DNA of 64,000 bases from Ryuthela nishihirai (taxonomy: Eukaryota > Arthropoda > Arachnida > Araneae > Heptathelidae). Within the stretch, counting starts at the first letter, position 1; the number at the start of each line of letters is the position of its first letter. The stretch is taken from assembly GCA_038380435.1 (NCBI GenBank), contig JAWZYU010000034.1:6058704-6122703 (forward strand), read 5' to 3'. Shown here in pieces: positions 22,401 through 34,065 of this stretch. The translations under genes were made by a program, and so were the position numbers. The notes beneath the pieces were generated by a model. That model was not told where the DNA came from, did not search any database, and was given only the letters and a program-made list of their open reading frames with translations.

Positions 22401-22674
22401 TATTCAATCCTCTGAACCACAAGTCTGTTCCTCTTGAGAAACTGTGTACATTCCTGAAGATAAATTTTGTTTCAAAAATGGACCTACACATTGTTTCCTT
22501 ATTTTTGTCCTGTTATTTCATCTCTGCAGCCACCACTACAGGATCACTCACTTCAGACATCATTGAAAGAATTAAGTATCAATAAATTTATTTACAATTT
22601 ACCTAAAGGAGGAAGCACTAGCGACGTCGAAGACAAATCAAATTGAAGAAAACATTTAATTGCTTCAGTGTGCA

Positions 22675-22689
22675 GGGGGGGGGGGGGGG
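22675..22689. repeat. G15 run
   Basis: An uninterrupted G run in otherwise AT-rich DNA, one of about ten C/G homopolymers of 10 or more bases in this window. Confidence 0.85.
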
Positions 22690-25390
22690 CTGTAGGCAAC
22701 TGGTTTGCAACACTCGCATCGTGACTGTTTTCGATTTGTAGTCGCATTACTGTTGCAAATTGCGGTAGTGTGCGCCCTCTCTAAAATTTCAAATTTAATC
22801 ATGAAATGTGTACAAACACAATAAAGGGATTTACAAGTGGAATTTTTGAAAATATGTCTCTCTATAAGCGTATTTTATTCAAATCGGATATTTCACACAG
22901 GTAAGTAACAGCAAGTAATTAACAGTTATGAAAGTGTATCAATTTACCTTGACAGCTATCAGGATTTCTTAATCAGAAATAAACTAGTGAATTAAAATAA
23001 AATTTTACTCTTATCATGACAGATGATACTGTAGTTCCCAGAGCAAAAGTCATTCTCATATCTGGTGGGAACTATAGTTCCCAAGAGAATATGCTCTAAG
23101 TTTTGAGCCATAGAAATAGTCTATTTTTAAGATTAAAAAAAAAATAATGATAATTTAGAATTAAATTTCATAACAAAAAACAATACCTAATGTCCTGTAA
23201 AGTTGAAAAAAAAAAAAACGAAAATATTATGTTGTTGTGGAAGTCATTTTTGTAACCGCATTTTGCACTAGTGTTTCAGTTGTGTTATTCTTTCTGGTAA
23301 TATTTCCAAACTAAAGTTTCATGCAGTACATTCTTTGAACTTTTGCCATTCAACTTTTTCTTAATCTGTTGCAATTGCTTCAAAAGAAAACTGACAAAAT
23401 GGATGTTTCTAAATGGAAATATATGCATCATTTCATAAGAATGCATATATCCTAAGTGTGGAAATTTTTACTATATTTCCAGTTTTCAAATTGCTTTGCT
23501 CTTTAAAATGTTTCAAGAAAATCTATCTATATATTGCTATATAAAATTAATTGCTCCTTTGTTTAAGCTATTAAATGTCATATTCTATTCATTAGTTATT
23601 TCAGAATGAGGTTGAAATCCAACGAAATTATCCTTTTTTACTATGCTGTTTTAAAATGCTTGCTGGTTTTCTCAAATATTTTATTTTCTAAAATTTGCAA
23701 TTAAATGCTTTATTTTGGTATAGGACACACAAATTATGTTGATTAGTTATTTAGGAATAAGGTTTCAAAGTTGTTTTCTCCTGAAAACATCTAAAAATTA
23801 ACTCTGCCACCAGAGTGAATTCTGCTCTACAAATCCGGCATGTTAAGAGTTAATATCGATAAACTTGTAGCCTAATTTCAGTTTAACATTATGCATATAT
23901 GGTCTTTAGATTTCTCACTCACAAATGCAAAGCTGTTTTAACTGAACAATATGATGTAACAATATGGAGAACATTTATTATTTATATGAAACTTGGCCAA
24001 ATTCAGGCCATGCAGTTTCCAAAGTGTGACAGTCAGTATAATAAGTGAACAAATGTTTAAAAATATATTCTTGACTTAAAATCCAGCAGTAGTGATGATA
24101 CTATAAGAAATATAAGAGAAGATAGGGATTTCCAGACAATTCTGGACTGAAATAACATTTTAATTTTAAATTCATTCAAATGTTTCTATTGATAAATAGT
24201 TATTATTTTTTATATTTTTTTCACAATCATTTATACAAATTGCCACTGATGTCTATTTAGCACTGGAGTTACACAGCTGTACATTTCTGGTATTGTGTTT
24301 TATGTTCATATGTTATGTTGTGATGGTTTGCCCATTCACTTTTACTTTTCCTTAACCAATTTTACTTTATTTACATTTAAATTATTATTTTGGGACATTT
24401 TAATTTTCAGTTGGATCATTTCTTTCTGCCCAAACCATCAGAGGAGTTGTGCATGCGCAACTCTATTTTTGATTGACAGCAGCTATATGCATGCAGAACC
24501 CCCCCCCCCCATCTCCTCTTGTGTAAATAACCAGTGTGGGTGCACGATTGTCAATTTATGAAAATGTGCTTTCCCAGAGTGCAACACACACGTGTCAGTT
24601 GCATGCCATGTGTATAGTAAGTGATGTTAGATCATGGAGTTAGTAGTAGAGAGAGAGAGAGTACTGAGACAATTGTCAGAATGTTAGTGAAGTAAAGTAT
24701 GTTGGACTTCAATGTATGGCGAGTTTTTTTTAGACTGAGCTGAATTGCTCAGATATTGTTATAGAAGGATATTTCACTTTGGTGAGTCTAGATTTTTGGA
24801 AATAAACCTTTATTTGTTTTATGAAATAGTTTTGACTTTCTAATTTCTTCTCTTGAGCAGAGTTTAATGTTATTTTGGATAGAACTAACTTCAACGATTG
24901 ACAGTCTTTTGATTAAATTCTTTTCTAATAAATAATGCAAATCATACTAAGAATCCTCATTTAACTTTATTGGCAAGATTAATTGCCTCGTGCCCAAGCT
25001 ATTCAGACACTATTTAACATACATTTTGGATCAGTTACAAGGTTCATAGAAAAGAAAGTGGCATTTTAGAGCATTACAGAGTTCTTAAAAATGAAACCTA
25101 AAAAAGTAACCAATAGCAGATACTCCTGTGCACACTGACACTAAGAAACTCTTCCTTGTGTCATATGGTATGTCTTTGGTGGAACTGAATATAATATTGA
25201 TACTTCTGAGATGGGACTATAGTGAGACGCCATTCTTGAATAAAGAGGAAACATCAAATTCAGATAATTATTTAAGACAATTAATTTGAGAGAATGATTA
25301 GAATATTCATCACATTTGTAACTGAATATAAATACTATGATTCTTTCAGATGAATCTCAAAGATCAGACAAAGATGAATAAGATGTGCTG
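22690..25390. other. 2.7-kb AT-rich stretch without recognised gene
   Basis: No coding frame was recognised. It contains a near-palindrome, GAGTTGTGCATGCGCAACTC (24444-24463), a C12 run (24499-24510), a short GA repeat near 24650 and an AATAAA near 24799. These could belong to an old LTR, but no LTR ends or primer-binding site could be defined. Confidence 0.45.
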
Positions 25391-25481
25391 GATAGGGCTT
25401 AGTGAGATATAAACACCTTGTTAAGGTCATTCAGCAAGTTCTTTAAGGTGAAAAGGCCTCAGTTCCACATTGAACTATTGC
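25391..25481 (-). mobile_element. SINE-A relic abutting piggyBac
   Basis: The words AAGGTCATTCAGCAAGTTCT, TTAAGGTG..AAGG and ACATTGAACTATTGCTTAA correspond in order to the SINE-A body up to its GGCTTAACG motif. The piggyBac begins exactly at that TTAA. On the right side of the transposon the continuation is too diverged to be certain. Confidence 0.5.
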
Positions 25482-28172
25482 TTAACCCATTAATCCCCAA
25501 CGTTGTGTAAACAAAACATTCTTCAAATAATAATAAAAAAATATATATTTGCCTACTAATCCAATTTTAAGCCAATGTATGTTATAAAGGGAATAATCTT
25601 TATGTCCAAGAATAAATATTTATCAACATAAAATAAAAGCCTACTTATTATCCATATTAAAACTCTACCTAAATAGCCTATCTAATCATTTGCAGTTTGA
25701 CGGGTCTAAAAACGATATGTAGAAATACTAAATGCCCTGAGAATTTATGAAAATAGCTTCATATATATTTCATTCAAGATAACATTTCATATAATTAGAA
25801 AGTATTTTTTTGCAAAGTATAACATTTAGTGTAATGTTGCGTTTATGAAACATTGGGATAGCACAACATGTGCACACTGTCTATCACGTTTGATGATTCA
25901 TTGTGAACGAGTCTATTCTTGCAATTTTAGTTCTGATATGAGCAATATCGTCAGTATTCAGAGATTTGTGAAGTTGAACTAAGCTTTTCATCTTGTTAGT
26001 ATAACAATAATTGATATTAGATAATTAGTGAAGTATACATTCAGTAGTACAGCTAAAAATACATAGTTCGAGTAAGTATTTATTACGATGTAAATACATT
26101 CAATAATAAATCGTTGTTTTGCTATCTTAGGATATTTCTTTTTAAATATCTGGCTCAGTGGTGGGAAAAAAATAGACCTATATCAACTGCAGAGCTAATG
26201 GCTATATTAGAAGAGGATAACGATTTGCAACAAACTAAAAATATTGAAGCAGTGTACATACCACCAACAGTTGACTAACTTACAGATGAGGAGGATATTA
26301 GTGATGATATATGTGAGAGTGTAAACGTTTTGCCAGACATAGCTGGAACCCACAAGGTCCATGCAAATTTACCTGATGAAGCTCAAGATGTCAAAGAAGA
26401 GCAACCTACAGCATCAAGTTCCAAGATATTAAAAACTTCCACTAGAACAGCTGTCAAAACAAAAGCAAAGAAAGTTATTCCAAAGAGGAAAAAAGAAAAT
26501 CTGACTTACAAAAGTTTACCACAAGAAGAAGAACATATTATGATAGAGGAAATTGAAAACAAAATTAGTGGCAAGTCTCCATACGATATTTTTTCTTTAT
26601 ATTTTAGTGATGATGTCTAGGAAAAAATTATTGGTTATTCAAAAAAATATGCAAATGATCATAATCGACATTCTTTTGAACTAAGCAAGGCAAGTCTGAA
26701 GCGCTTTTGTGGTATATTGATTTTTACCGGTTGCCATACCTTACCAGCTACAAAAATGTATTGGTCGAAGGATGAGGACAAAGGTACAGCACTGGTAAGA
26801 AATTGCATGAGTAGGAATATATTTGATTCCATCAAACAAAATATACACTTATCAGATAATGACCAATTAGATGTAAATGATAAATTTTCCAAATTGAGGC
26901 CCATTTTTGACCTGATAAATGAAAAAAACATGCAATTCAGTGTATTTTCTCATAACGTCTACTGATGAAGAGATGGTGCCTTATTTTGGTTGACACTCAT
27001 GTAAAATGTTCATAAAGGGAAAACCGGTAAGGTTTAGCTTCAAACTGTAGTGTCTATATAGTTCCAATGGATATTTATATAAATTTATACCATATGGCAA
27101 AAAGAGTATGAATACCGAAGAGAACGACTTAGGTGTAGGAGAAAGGGTTATACTGGATCTTTTGTCCATTGTGCAGCATCCATCTAAGCATCGTGTATTT
27201 TTTGATAACTTTTTCTCCTTGCACAAGTTATTCTGCATACTGAAAAATAAAGGTTTTTATGCCATGGGTACAATTCATGAGAATCGTACAAGCAATAATA
27301 TTTTGGAAACAGTAAAGATTATCAAGAAAAACGAAAGAGGTTCATATGATTTTTCTTTTGATAAGGAACACCAAGTATTGATGGTAAGATGGAATGATAA
27401 TTCTGTAGTGACTGTCGCTACAAAGAACTGCAGTATCGAACCACTGGAATCTGCTAAAAGATACAATTATAATAGAACAAAAGAAGATTGCTATTGCTCA
27501 GCCAAAAGTGTTGCTGACTACAATCAGCACATGGAGGGAGTTGATCTCCATGATAGGGTATTGCAAACTACAGAATTCGTGTAAGGGGAAAGAAATGGTG
27601 GTGGCTGCTTTTTATAAATATGATAGCGCAATTGTGAATGCATGGAAAATCTATAATATAGGAAATAAGCAGAAAATGACACAGACAGAATTCAAATCTT
27701 ATGTAGCTGTTACTCTTACAAAAATAGAAGACAGTAATAGTCAAGAAAATGAGGAGATAGCAGAGTCTAGTGGACTGAACATTATTTCTCCACAACCCAA
27801 CTATGGGAATAATATCCAAGAACTCATTACCCACCAAAGTACGGTTTGACAATATTGGCCATGTTATAGTTGAACAGGAGAATAAAACAAGAAGATGTAG
27901 ACAGCGCAAAAGCAATACAATATATCTGTGTAAAAAGTGTCAAGTTCATCTTCATGCAGACTGCTTCAGACAATTCCATACATTTTAACTTTAAGTATTC
28001 ATGTTCTGATAATCACAAACTTGCGTACACGCAACATTTTTCTGTGGCTTCTGTGATCACAAATTGTTGTTTTTTTTTTATCACAACTACCTATTTACAT
28101 GTATTTTTGCCTACAAAAAAAGTACTACCTTAAAAATATTATAATTTCTACCTTTGGGAATTAATGGGTTAA
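25482..28172 (+). mobile_element. piggyBac-family DNA transposon, decayed
   Basis: It is flanked by TTAA at 25482-25485 and 28169-28172, the piggyBac target duplication. Terminal inverted repeats CCCATTAATCCCCAA (25486-25500) and its partner (28154-28168, one mismatch) lie immediately inside. The length of about 2.7 kb and the transposase remains fit the family. Confidence 0.93.
26150..27990 (+). pseudogene. piggyBac transposase (DDE_Tnp_1_7 type), broken
   Basis: The order of blocks is that of piggyBac: an acidic N-terminus (LTDEEDISDD), a basic stretch (KTKAKKVIPKRKKEN), YANDHNRHSF, LPATKMYWSKDEDKGT, then the catalytic core. The three expected aspartates are still encoded: DEEM at 26964-26966, FFDNFF at 27204-27206 and EGVDLHD at 27543-27545. 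A C-terminal Cys-rich module (CRQRK, CKKCQVHLHADCF) near 27895-27980 is the family's zinc-binding tail. Stops at about 26275 and 26618-26620, a frameshift near 26957, two further stops (about 26991 and 27047) and frameshifts at 27575-27640 inactivate it. Confidence 0.9.
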
Positions 28173-28199
28173 TCTAGCATTGCTTGGGTCCTTAAAACA

Positions 28200-29060
28200 C
28201 TTTAAAATATGTAGGAGATAATACTCCTGATATTAAAAACTTTCATTTTGACATAGCCCTATGGAATTTCTCTCCCTTTTCTAGGGTGGATCATAATTTG
28301 AAGTAGCCCACAATAGTCCCCCATTTTGTGTGAGATATAACTCATTATGCTCAGCAATCATTCATACAATTCCCCTTTTTTGATGGGGCTTTTCTGAGGG
28401 AAGGAGAGAGGTAAAGTTGGGTGAAAGCAGATCAAACCCTACTGTTCTAAATTAGGATCAGAAGAAACTATATACTGAATCTGCTGGTCATAGTTCTTAC
28501 CATTTAGTTTTTTACTGTGTTTGAGGGCAGGAAGTCAAAAAAAAAGGTGGGAGTGGTCTAACTCTTATGTCAACCAGAGACAAAATCCTTCTTACTCTCA
28601 GGAGCAATCATGTAAAATTCAGTTACATAGGCCACAAAATGCATAGTGAACAAAAAATATGACTCTTCAAATATATATAATATTCTAATTGAAAGATGAC
28701 TAGATTGAATGGCAGCTTCTGTATACATTGGTTCACAGATTGTAAGGGGGCCAGATGAGCAAGTTGATATATTTTTTTAGGGGCAACTTTCTAGGAGGGA
28801 TCATCATAATTTGAAGTCACCCACAATCCCCCCCCCCCCCCATATCAGAATATGAGTTATATATATAGAATGTGAATATATTTATGTGAGATATAACTTG
28901 TTATGCTCAGCAATCATTTACTCCCCCTCCTCCAAAAAATCCAATCATCTTATATGAAATCTCAAACTAGTCTATCTGCTTTGAAATCCAAAACAGTTGT
29001 CTGTGCTAGATTTTTAGCCCCATTAGCCCCATATTTTTGTCATAGAGATCTATTATATCT
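28200..29060. repeat. Dispersed/direct repeat block (R1/R2)
   Basis: 28285-28385 and 28790-28925 are diverged direct repeats sharing GATCATAATTTGAAGT, CCCACAAT, GAGATATAACT and ATGCTCAGCAATCATT. 28962-29047 is the inverted counterpart of 6965-7036. A C14 run lies at 28828-28841. No coding frame was recognised. Confidence 0.55.
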
Positions 29061-30214
29061 CACATAAACTCGGACCAGAAGGGTGGCAGATAAAGGTATA
29101 TAATTTGGCTGCACATGCTGGATGCCTTGAGAAATCAAAACCTTGTAAAAATTCAAATTATAAGAATGCCAGTGGCCTAAAATTAATGAACTATCAATGT
29201 TTCCAACATAAAGTAAAACTTTAACTATCAGAGTTTCTAGATAATTGCACCATGAAGAAAAAAGTAAACAGTCAGAGGAAATTTTAAAGATTAAGAATCA
29301 CTATTCTTACAAATGAACAATAAAATAACATTGTATATATGTCTGCATATTGTAAAAAAAATGCATTTCAATTTCATAGTGTAACAATGCAAATATTGAT
29401 GTATTTATTTAGTTTGGAATTTAAAATTTGTAGTGAAGGCTTCTTTGTAACTGATTTTCTTTAACCAAACTTAACAGTCTTCTGATATAAAGGCTTGGTA
29501 TGCATAATCAGTTACTGATTTTGATTTGTATATTTATTTACCTTTGTTATCATATACTGATGTAGAAATTCATATTTACATAATTTTGCATGTATAAATG
29601 CCAAAAAAAAAAAAAAACAAGCAGTGGACAAACTACAAAATTTAATATTATAGTTAAAATTTGAAATTCAGCTAAATGAGTTCGCACAGCTTCAAAACAG
29701 CTGTGGAAAAGCTGCTGTTTTCCAATCACATATATTGTTTTACTTTTGATGGTGTAATTTTTTAATTAAAAACAGATTTAACAGTTGAAAGATTTAACTT
29801 TCCATTGGCAAAATGCTGGTTATGTATGATCTGACTGTTAATTATTTTATCATTAAAACTGTTAATTATGTAATCAGTTTCTACATTACATTTGCTAAAA
29901 CACCAGCAATTATATTTAGGATATTTCCAGTTCACTGGAAAAAAAATAGCATTAAACTATTCATAGGTTACCTACTTTCTTAATATTCTGTGAAGAGCAT
30001 ACACATGTATAATGGTAATTTTGCTTACTACTTATATAAACATATATATAATATATATTTCACACATTATTTCTTTCACAAAAGAATATTACAATGAGAA
30101 AGTTTTGCATTACCATATCTACAATTCTTACAGATTGTACATTAAGAAGCAGGCAACTTATATATATATTATTCATTACATATTAAAAATATTATCACTT
30201 TTGAAATATACTTA

Positions 30215-30712
30215 TTATACACTATGATTTTCATTAAGGTTTTCATATTCACATGAGTTACTATTTCCACTAGATTTTCTTTCCAATGGAAGACTACCAT
30301 CATTGCTTTGGAAATATGGATTGTACTTATCCATACAATGGTGAGAATAAGCAATTTTGCCAGCCTTGCCTGCTGACTTCATTATTCTAGTCCAGCCAAG
30401 GAAAGGCACACAACACAGCAAGACCTTTTTGGGTTCTGGCTTAGTGCATACATACAAACAAAAGAATACCTGTAAGTACGGAATAGCTAACACAAGAATC
30501 CACATGAAAAAGGGTACATCAGGAAGATGACACCAAAGAGATGAGAACCATGTATTGTCTTCCTGTGCAGAGGGTGAATGATATATTTTAGAGTGTTCCA
30601 AAGCCAAGGCATCATACTTATCACTAAGTTCAAATATGTAGTATACTGTCAATAATGAGAAGAGCAAATAAAAAAAGAGGAACAACCAAGCTATTCTCTG
30701 ACGAAAATTCAT
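30215..30712 (-). CDS. LYSET: LYSET/TMEM251-like Golgi protein (lysosomal enzyme trafficking factor)
   Basis: 165 residues in one uninterrupted frame. The start MNFRQR, the pattern YYxFE...Y..LALEH after the first hydrophobic segment, and PYLQxFxxLYxCT.xxPK in the second match vertebrate TMEM251/LYSET, known to hold GlcNAc-1-phosphotransferase (GNPTAB) in the Golgi so that lysosomal enzymes receive mannose-6-phosphate. Membrane spans are seen at about 8-27 and 67-88. The human protein is about 131 residues; this one has a longer, Ser/Asn/Glu-rich tail (about 116-165) with a YENL motif near the end that fits a YxxPhi sorting signal (inference). The start is chosen because it coincides with the conserved N-terminus and has A at -3. 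A strong splice acceptor lies 25 nt upstream, so this is the terminal exon of a spliced gene. A first AATAAA on the minus strand occurs at 29533-29538. Confidence 0.9.
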   Translation of the reverse strand: MNFRQRIAWLFLFFYLLFSLLTVYYIFELSDKYDALALEHSKIYHSPSAQEDNTWFSSLWCHLPDVPFFMWILVLAIPYLQVFFCLYVCTKPEPKKVLLCCVPFLGWTRIMKSAGKAGKIAYSHHCMDKYNPYFQSNDGSLPLERKSSGNSNSCEYENLNENHSV

Positions 30713-30737
30713 GCTTCTGAGCAGCCATCAGTACTTC
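30713..30737 (-). other. LYSET: LYSET 5'UTR part of last exon, with splice acceptor and upstream ATG
   Basis: On the minus strand the sequence TTTGTTTTTTGTAG (30738-30751) is a good 3' splice site ending at 30738. The 25-nt leader holds an ATG at 30726-30728 in another frame that overlaps the LYSET start and stops after about 32 codons, a possible translational dampener. Confidence 0.6.
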
Positions 30738-30947
30738 CTACAAAAAACAAATATCACCTTTATAACACATATCTATATAAGAAAACAGTTTATAGAATAT
30801 CAGCTTTATATCATTTCAAACAATCAATTAAGCATTACTTAAAGTGCCAGAAGATAATATAGTCCTCAAAAAAACTTTGCTGCAAACATTTATTATTCTG
30901 CTAAAAAACACATACTTTTAAAAAATTTTGAATAAAATTACATTCTG

Positions 30948-31131
30948 CATCCTGATGGATGAGTGGTTAGCATGCTTGGCTACTGATTAAAGGGACCTGT
31001 ATGGAAGACCCAGGTAAGGAATAGATGTATGTGTTGTCTTCTGCTCAGATCTTGCCTTCCTCACAATTCTTTATGGTGTATTAAATTGGAGGCTCCTGTC
31101 AGCCCTCTTTGGCAAGCAACTGCTTGAGGGT
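30948..31131 (+). mobile_element. SINE-B copy, plus
   Basis: The tRNA-like head GATGAGTGGTTAGCATGCTTGGCT, the body CTGCTCAGATCTTGCC, and the 3' block GGCAAGCAACTGCTTGAGGG match SINE-B. It lies about 0.2 kb upstream of the LYSET coding exon, in the presumed intron. Confidence 0.85.
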
Positions 31132-31712
31132 AAGGATCACAATCCTTTTAGTTATCATATTGAAAACTGTTTAAAATTAAACCAGTGCTTTAAGGAATAT
31201 ATCACTAGAATGAGTTCTAGAATTGAATATCTTCTTAGTATGAAACCTTTGGAAGAAAATATCATTATTCAATACACAATAGTTTCAAATATCTACTATG
31301 AAGTTATAATTTATTATCATCTGAATAAGTTTTGATTTTACAACATATTTATTCATTCAATCAGAGTATGATCAATAGATATCAGAGTATGTCAATTTGT
31401 AGAATGAACTTTAAGAGAAGTAATATAATCTTTTTTTCAGCTCAGAATAATCTTTCATGTAGAGACAATGAGATAGTTAAATGTGATTACATTCTACAAG
31501 CTACCTAAACTATTATTCTTTGAAATGTTTCCTTTCTCTAGTACCTTAGAACAGGGATGGTCAACTTCCATATTCATCCTGGGTAAAAAAAAATGTCTTT
31601 TCTCATACCATGCACCTTTATGCAATTTGATTATAAAATTTATAATGAGAAATAAAAGACAATATAGAAAGTAAGCATTTACTAAAATAAACATTATCTT
31701 TTTATGCTTGGA

Positions 31713-31870
31713 GCTTTATGCTGAGGGAGGAGGGCATGCCACCTCCTCCCTCAGAATGCTAGTAAATAATTAAACTTAATTATAGAAAAAAAGGGGGAAA
31801 TGTTATACTGCATTGCAAATTCAGTCTCTTTACCCTAACCTCAATTTTTTTGTGGATCCAGGCAAGTTTA
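31713..31870 (+). mobile_element. M1-like relic containing a 13-bp hairpin
   Basis: TCAGAATGCTAGTAA, GGGGGAAATGTTATACTGCA and GTGGATCCAGG correspond to M1 elements. A perfect 13-bp stem (31721-31733 with 31742-31754, CTGAGGGAGGAGG and its complement) with an 8-nt loop lies at its left end and is not seen in the other copies. Confidence 0.5.
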
Positions 31871-32110
31871 TATAAATATTTATAACTTGAAAGATTAATT
31901 TGGGCAAAAAACACTTATTTTTAATAAATAAGCTGAATCATATATCAATGTGAAGTTTAATCAGGGCAAATTTTGGTTATTTTATGTATCCTACTGATGT
32001 TTACAATATGAAACAATGGCAGAACGAGGCTGAGTTATGGTCTCTAAAGTCACAACTTCTATTCCATATTTTTCCTTCTCCCTTTGTCCACATTCTTTCT
32101 TTTATACATA

Positions 32111-33407
32111 GGTAGATCAGAAAGTTAGGTTACAAGGGCTATATATCACAAAGGAAATCCTGAGAAAAGAGGAGAGCATTAAATATATATTATAATCCCC
32201 CCAATTAGCAACACAGTGAGGTTTACATACACATGCACTTATAGGAGTGGAGATATGGCAATTTAAAATGGCTAAGAGGTTGGCACAGGTGGTCTTGCAA
32301 AGAAGTCCAAGCAATTAGTCATTTTCTGTGAGTGAGGAAAGTTTGTGTGGCTGAAATCCAACAGCTCATTGAAGTGTATGGGGAAAAGTGTGATGTAGCA
32401 TCAACATGTCACCAAATGGTGTCAGATGTTTTCGGCAGGCAGGAATACTGTATGAGATAACAATTGCAGTGGGCATCCAAGCAGCTCCACAATGGAAATG
32501 ACTACAGCATGCATTGAGATCATTCACAGGATCAATGTGTCACTTGCATATGACAGCTGGGCCTTTCATACGGCATCATCCAGCATATCATCATGGAGGA
32601 GTTATGGAACCATAAGCGGTGTGCAATGTGGGTTCCATATGCATTAATGGAGAACAACAAGGCACAATGAATGGCAGCCAGTCTCACACTACTGCAACAT
32701 TATGCAACAGAAAACCAACTTTCCTCATCAAGTGGTGACAGGTGACGAAGCATGTGTCTACCATTACAAGACAAGCGGTAAGCAAACATCAGTGGATTGG
32801 AAACACCACACATCACCAACCCAAATGAAGTTCAAAGTGACACCTTCCACTGGAAAAGTTTTGGCTAGTCTTTTGGGATCCAGTGGTGTGCTGTTGTGGA
32901 ATTTGTGGAACACGACTTCAATACTGTTGGACAATACCGTGACACACTGAAATATTTACGAGAGACAATCAAAAGGAAACAACCTGGTCTCTTTAGCCAA
33001 GGCATTGTTCTCGTTCATAATGCTGACCACAAACAGTGAACAGAACTAAGGAGTTGCTGCTGCAATTTCAGTGGGTGGGTGAGTGCACAGTCATCCAGAA
33101 TATAATCCCAATCTGGCTCCATGCAATTTCCACCTCTTTCAATCCTTTCACATCAGATTACTTAGAACATCATTTCAAATCAGATGAAGAGGTGCAATGT
33201 GCCATGACTGTATGGTTGAATCACCAGGGATAGGTCTTTTATGCTGATGGAATGGATAAGCTCATTACATGTAGTAACAAGTGTTTGAATATCTGTGGTG
33301 ATTATGTTGAAAAATAGAGTATTGGTTGAAGTTTAACTTTGTATGGTTGGTTGTGTACATTAAACGGTATGACATATTGATCTTGTAAACTTACTTTCTG
33401 ATCCACC
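32111..33407 (+). mobile_element. mariner transposon, decayed
   Basis: Terminal inverted repeats of 26 bp, GGTAGATCAGAAAGTTAGGT.. at 32111-32136 and its partner at 33382-33407, with TA outside on the left. The total of 1.3 kb is the standard mariner length. Confidence 0.9.
32330..33240 (+). pseudogene. mariner transposase, broken
   Basis: Recognisable mariner blocks are MWVPYAL (the WVPHxL linker signature), VVTGDEACVYHY with the first catalytic Asp (32744-32746), QTSVDWKHHTSPTQMK, a degenerate VLVHNADHK in place of LHDNARPH, and HPEYNPNLAPCNFHLF in place of YSPDLAPxDFHLF. Both later catalytic Asp codons are altered (ADH, and PNL for PDL), and several stops and frameshifts are present, so it is dead. 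Confidence 0.85.
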
Positions 33408-33984
33408 CACATATATTTAAATAGTGGACAATGTCATTGTTCATTATTTGTATTGTTTATATGCATTAGTTTTTGATTTTATGAAAGTATTTTTGATTTT
33501 AAGGGTCACACAAAATTGGCAGATAAACAACATGTGAATGTTACTGAGGAATTTCGACATTCAATTAACCCTATAAAAAGTAATATATTTAAATCCTATT
33601 TTCATGGTATGAAATTCCTAATTCGCTTATTTTCAGTATAATATTTTACTTTATTCAACCTTCAACAGCTGCATCTGCACTGAAGAGACTTTATCACATA
33701 ATAAATATATGCTTACCTTTAGATAAATGAAATTAAAAAAAAAATTGTCCAAAATAAGGAGTATAATGTAATTAACAACTTAGCAGTATACAAAATTCTG
33801 ATATGGAAAACTTTGGGGGCCTGAAAAAGTGTTTTGCCCCAGAGCACATAGCATACTTGTTCCACCCCTGATATGAACTCAAACCAATGATTTGCTGCTA
33901 TCTAAATTTTTCAAATGTGTGTAAACTATTTATTCTTAGAGAAATGCACATGAAATTTGCCTTCAACCAAAATTGTCAAATCTT

Positions 33985-34065
33985 TGATCTTGAATCAAAC
34001 TGTATTCATAATAGTTTGAATCAAAATGTGTTGATAATAGTTCGAATCAAACTATGTTGATAATA
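33985..34065. repeat. ~25-bp minisatellite, left part
   Basis: Units of the form GTTTGAATCAAACTNNGTTGATAATA occur about three times here and twice more at 35503-35550. The Tc1-like element at 34066-35500 lies between. Confidence 0.8.

Noticed and set aside
22135..22585. Frames across the T/G/C homopolymers
   Set aside because: Poly-Lys/Pro and poly-Phe/Gly stretches result from the homopolymer runs.
24250..24850. Solo LTR
   Set aside because: A near-palindrome, a GA repeat and an AATAAA are suggestive, but no TG...CA ends, target duplication or second LTR could be defined.
30012..30227. Plus-strand frame overlapping the LYSET stop
   Set aside because: It is an Ile/Tyr-rich low-complexity frame antisense to the LYSET 3' end, with no conserved feature.
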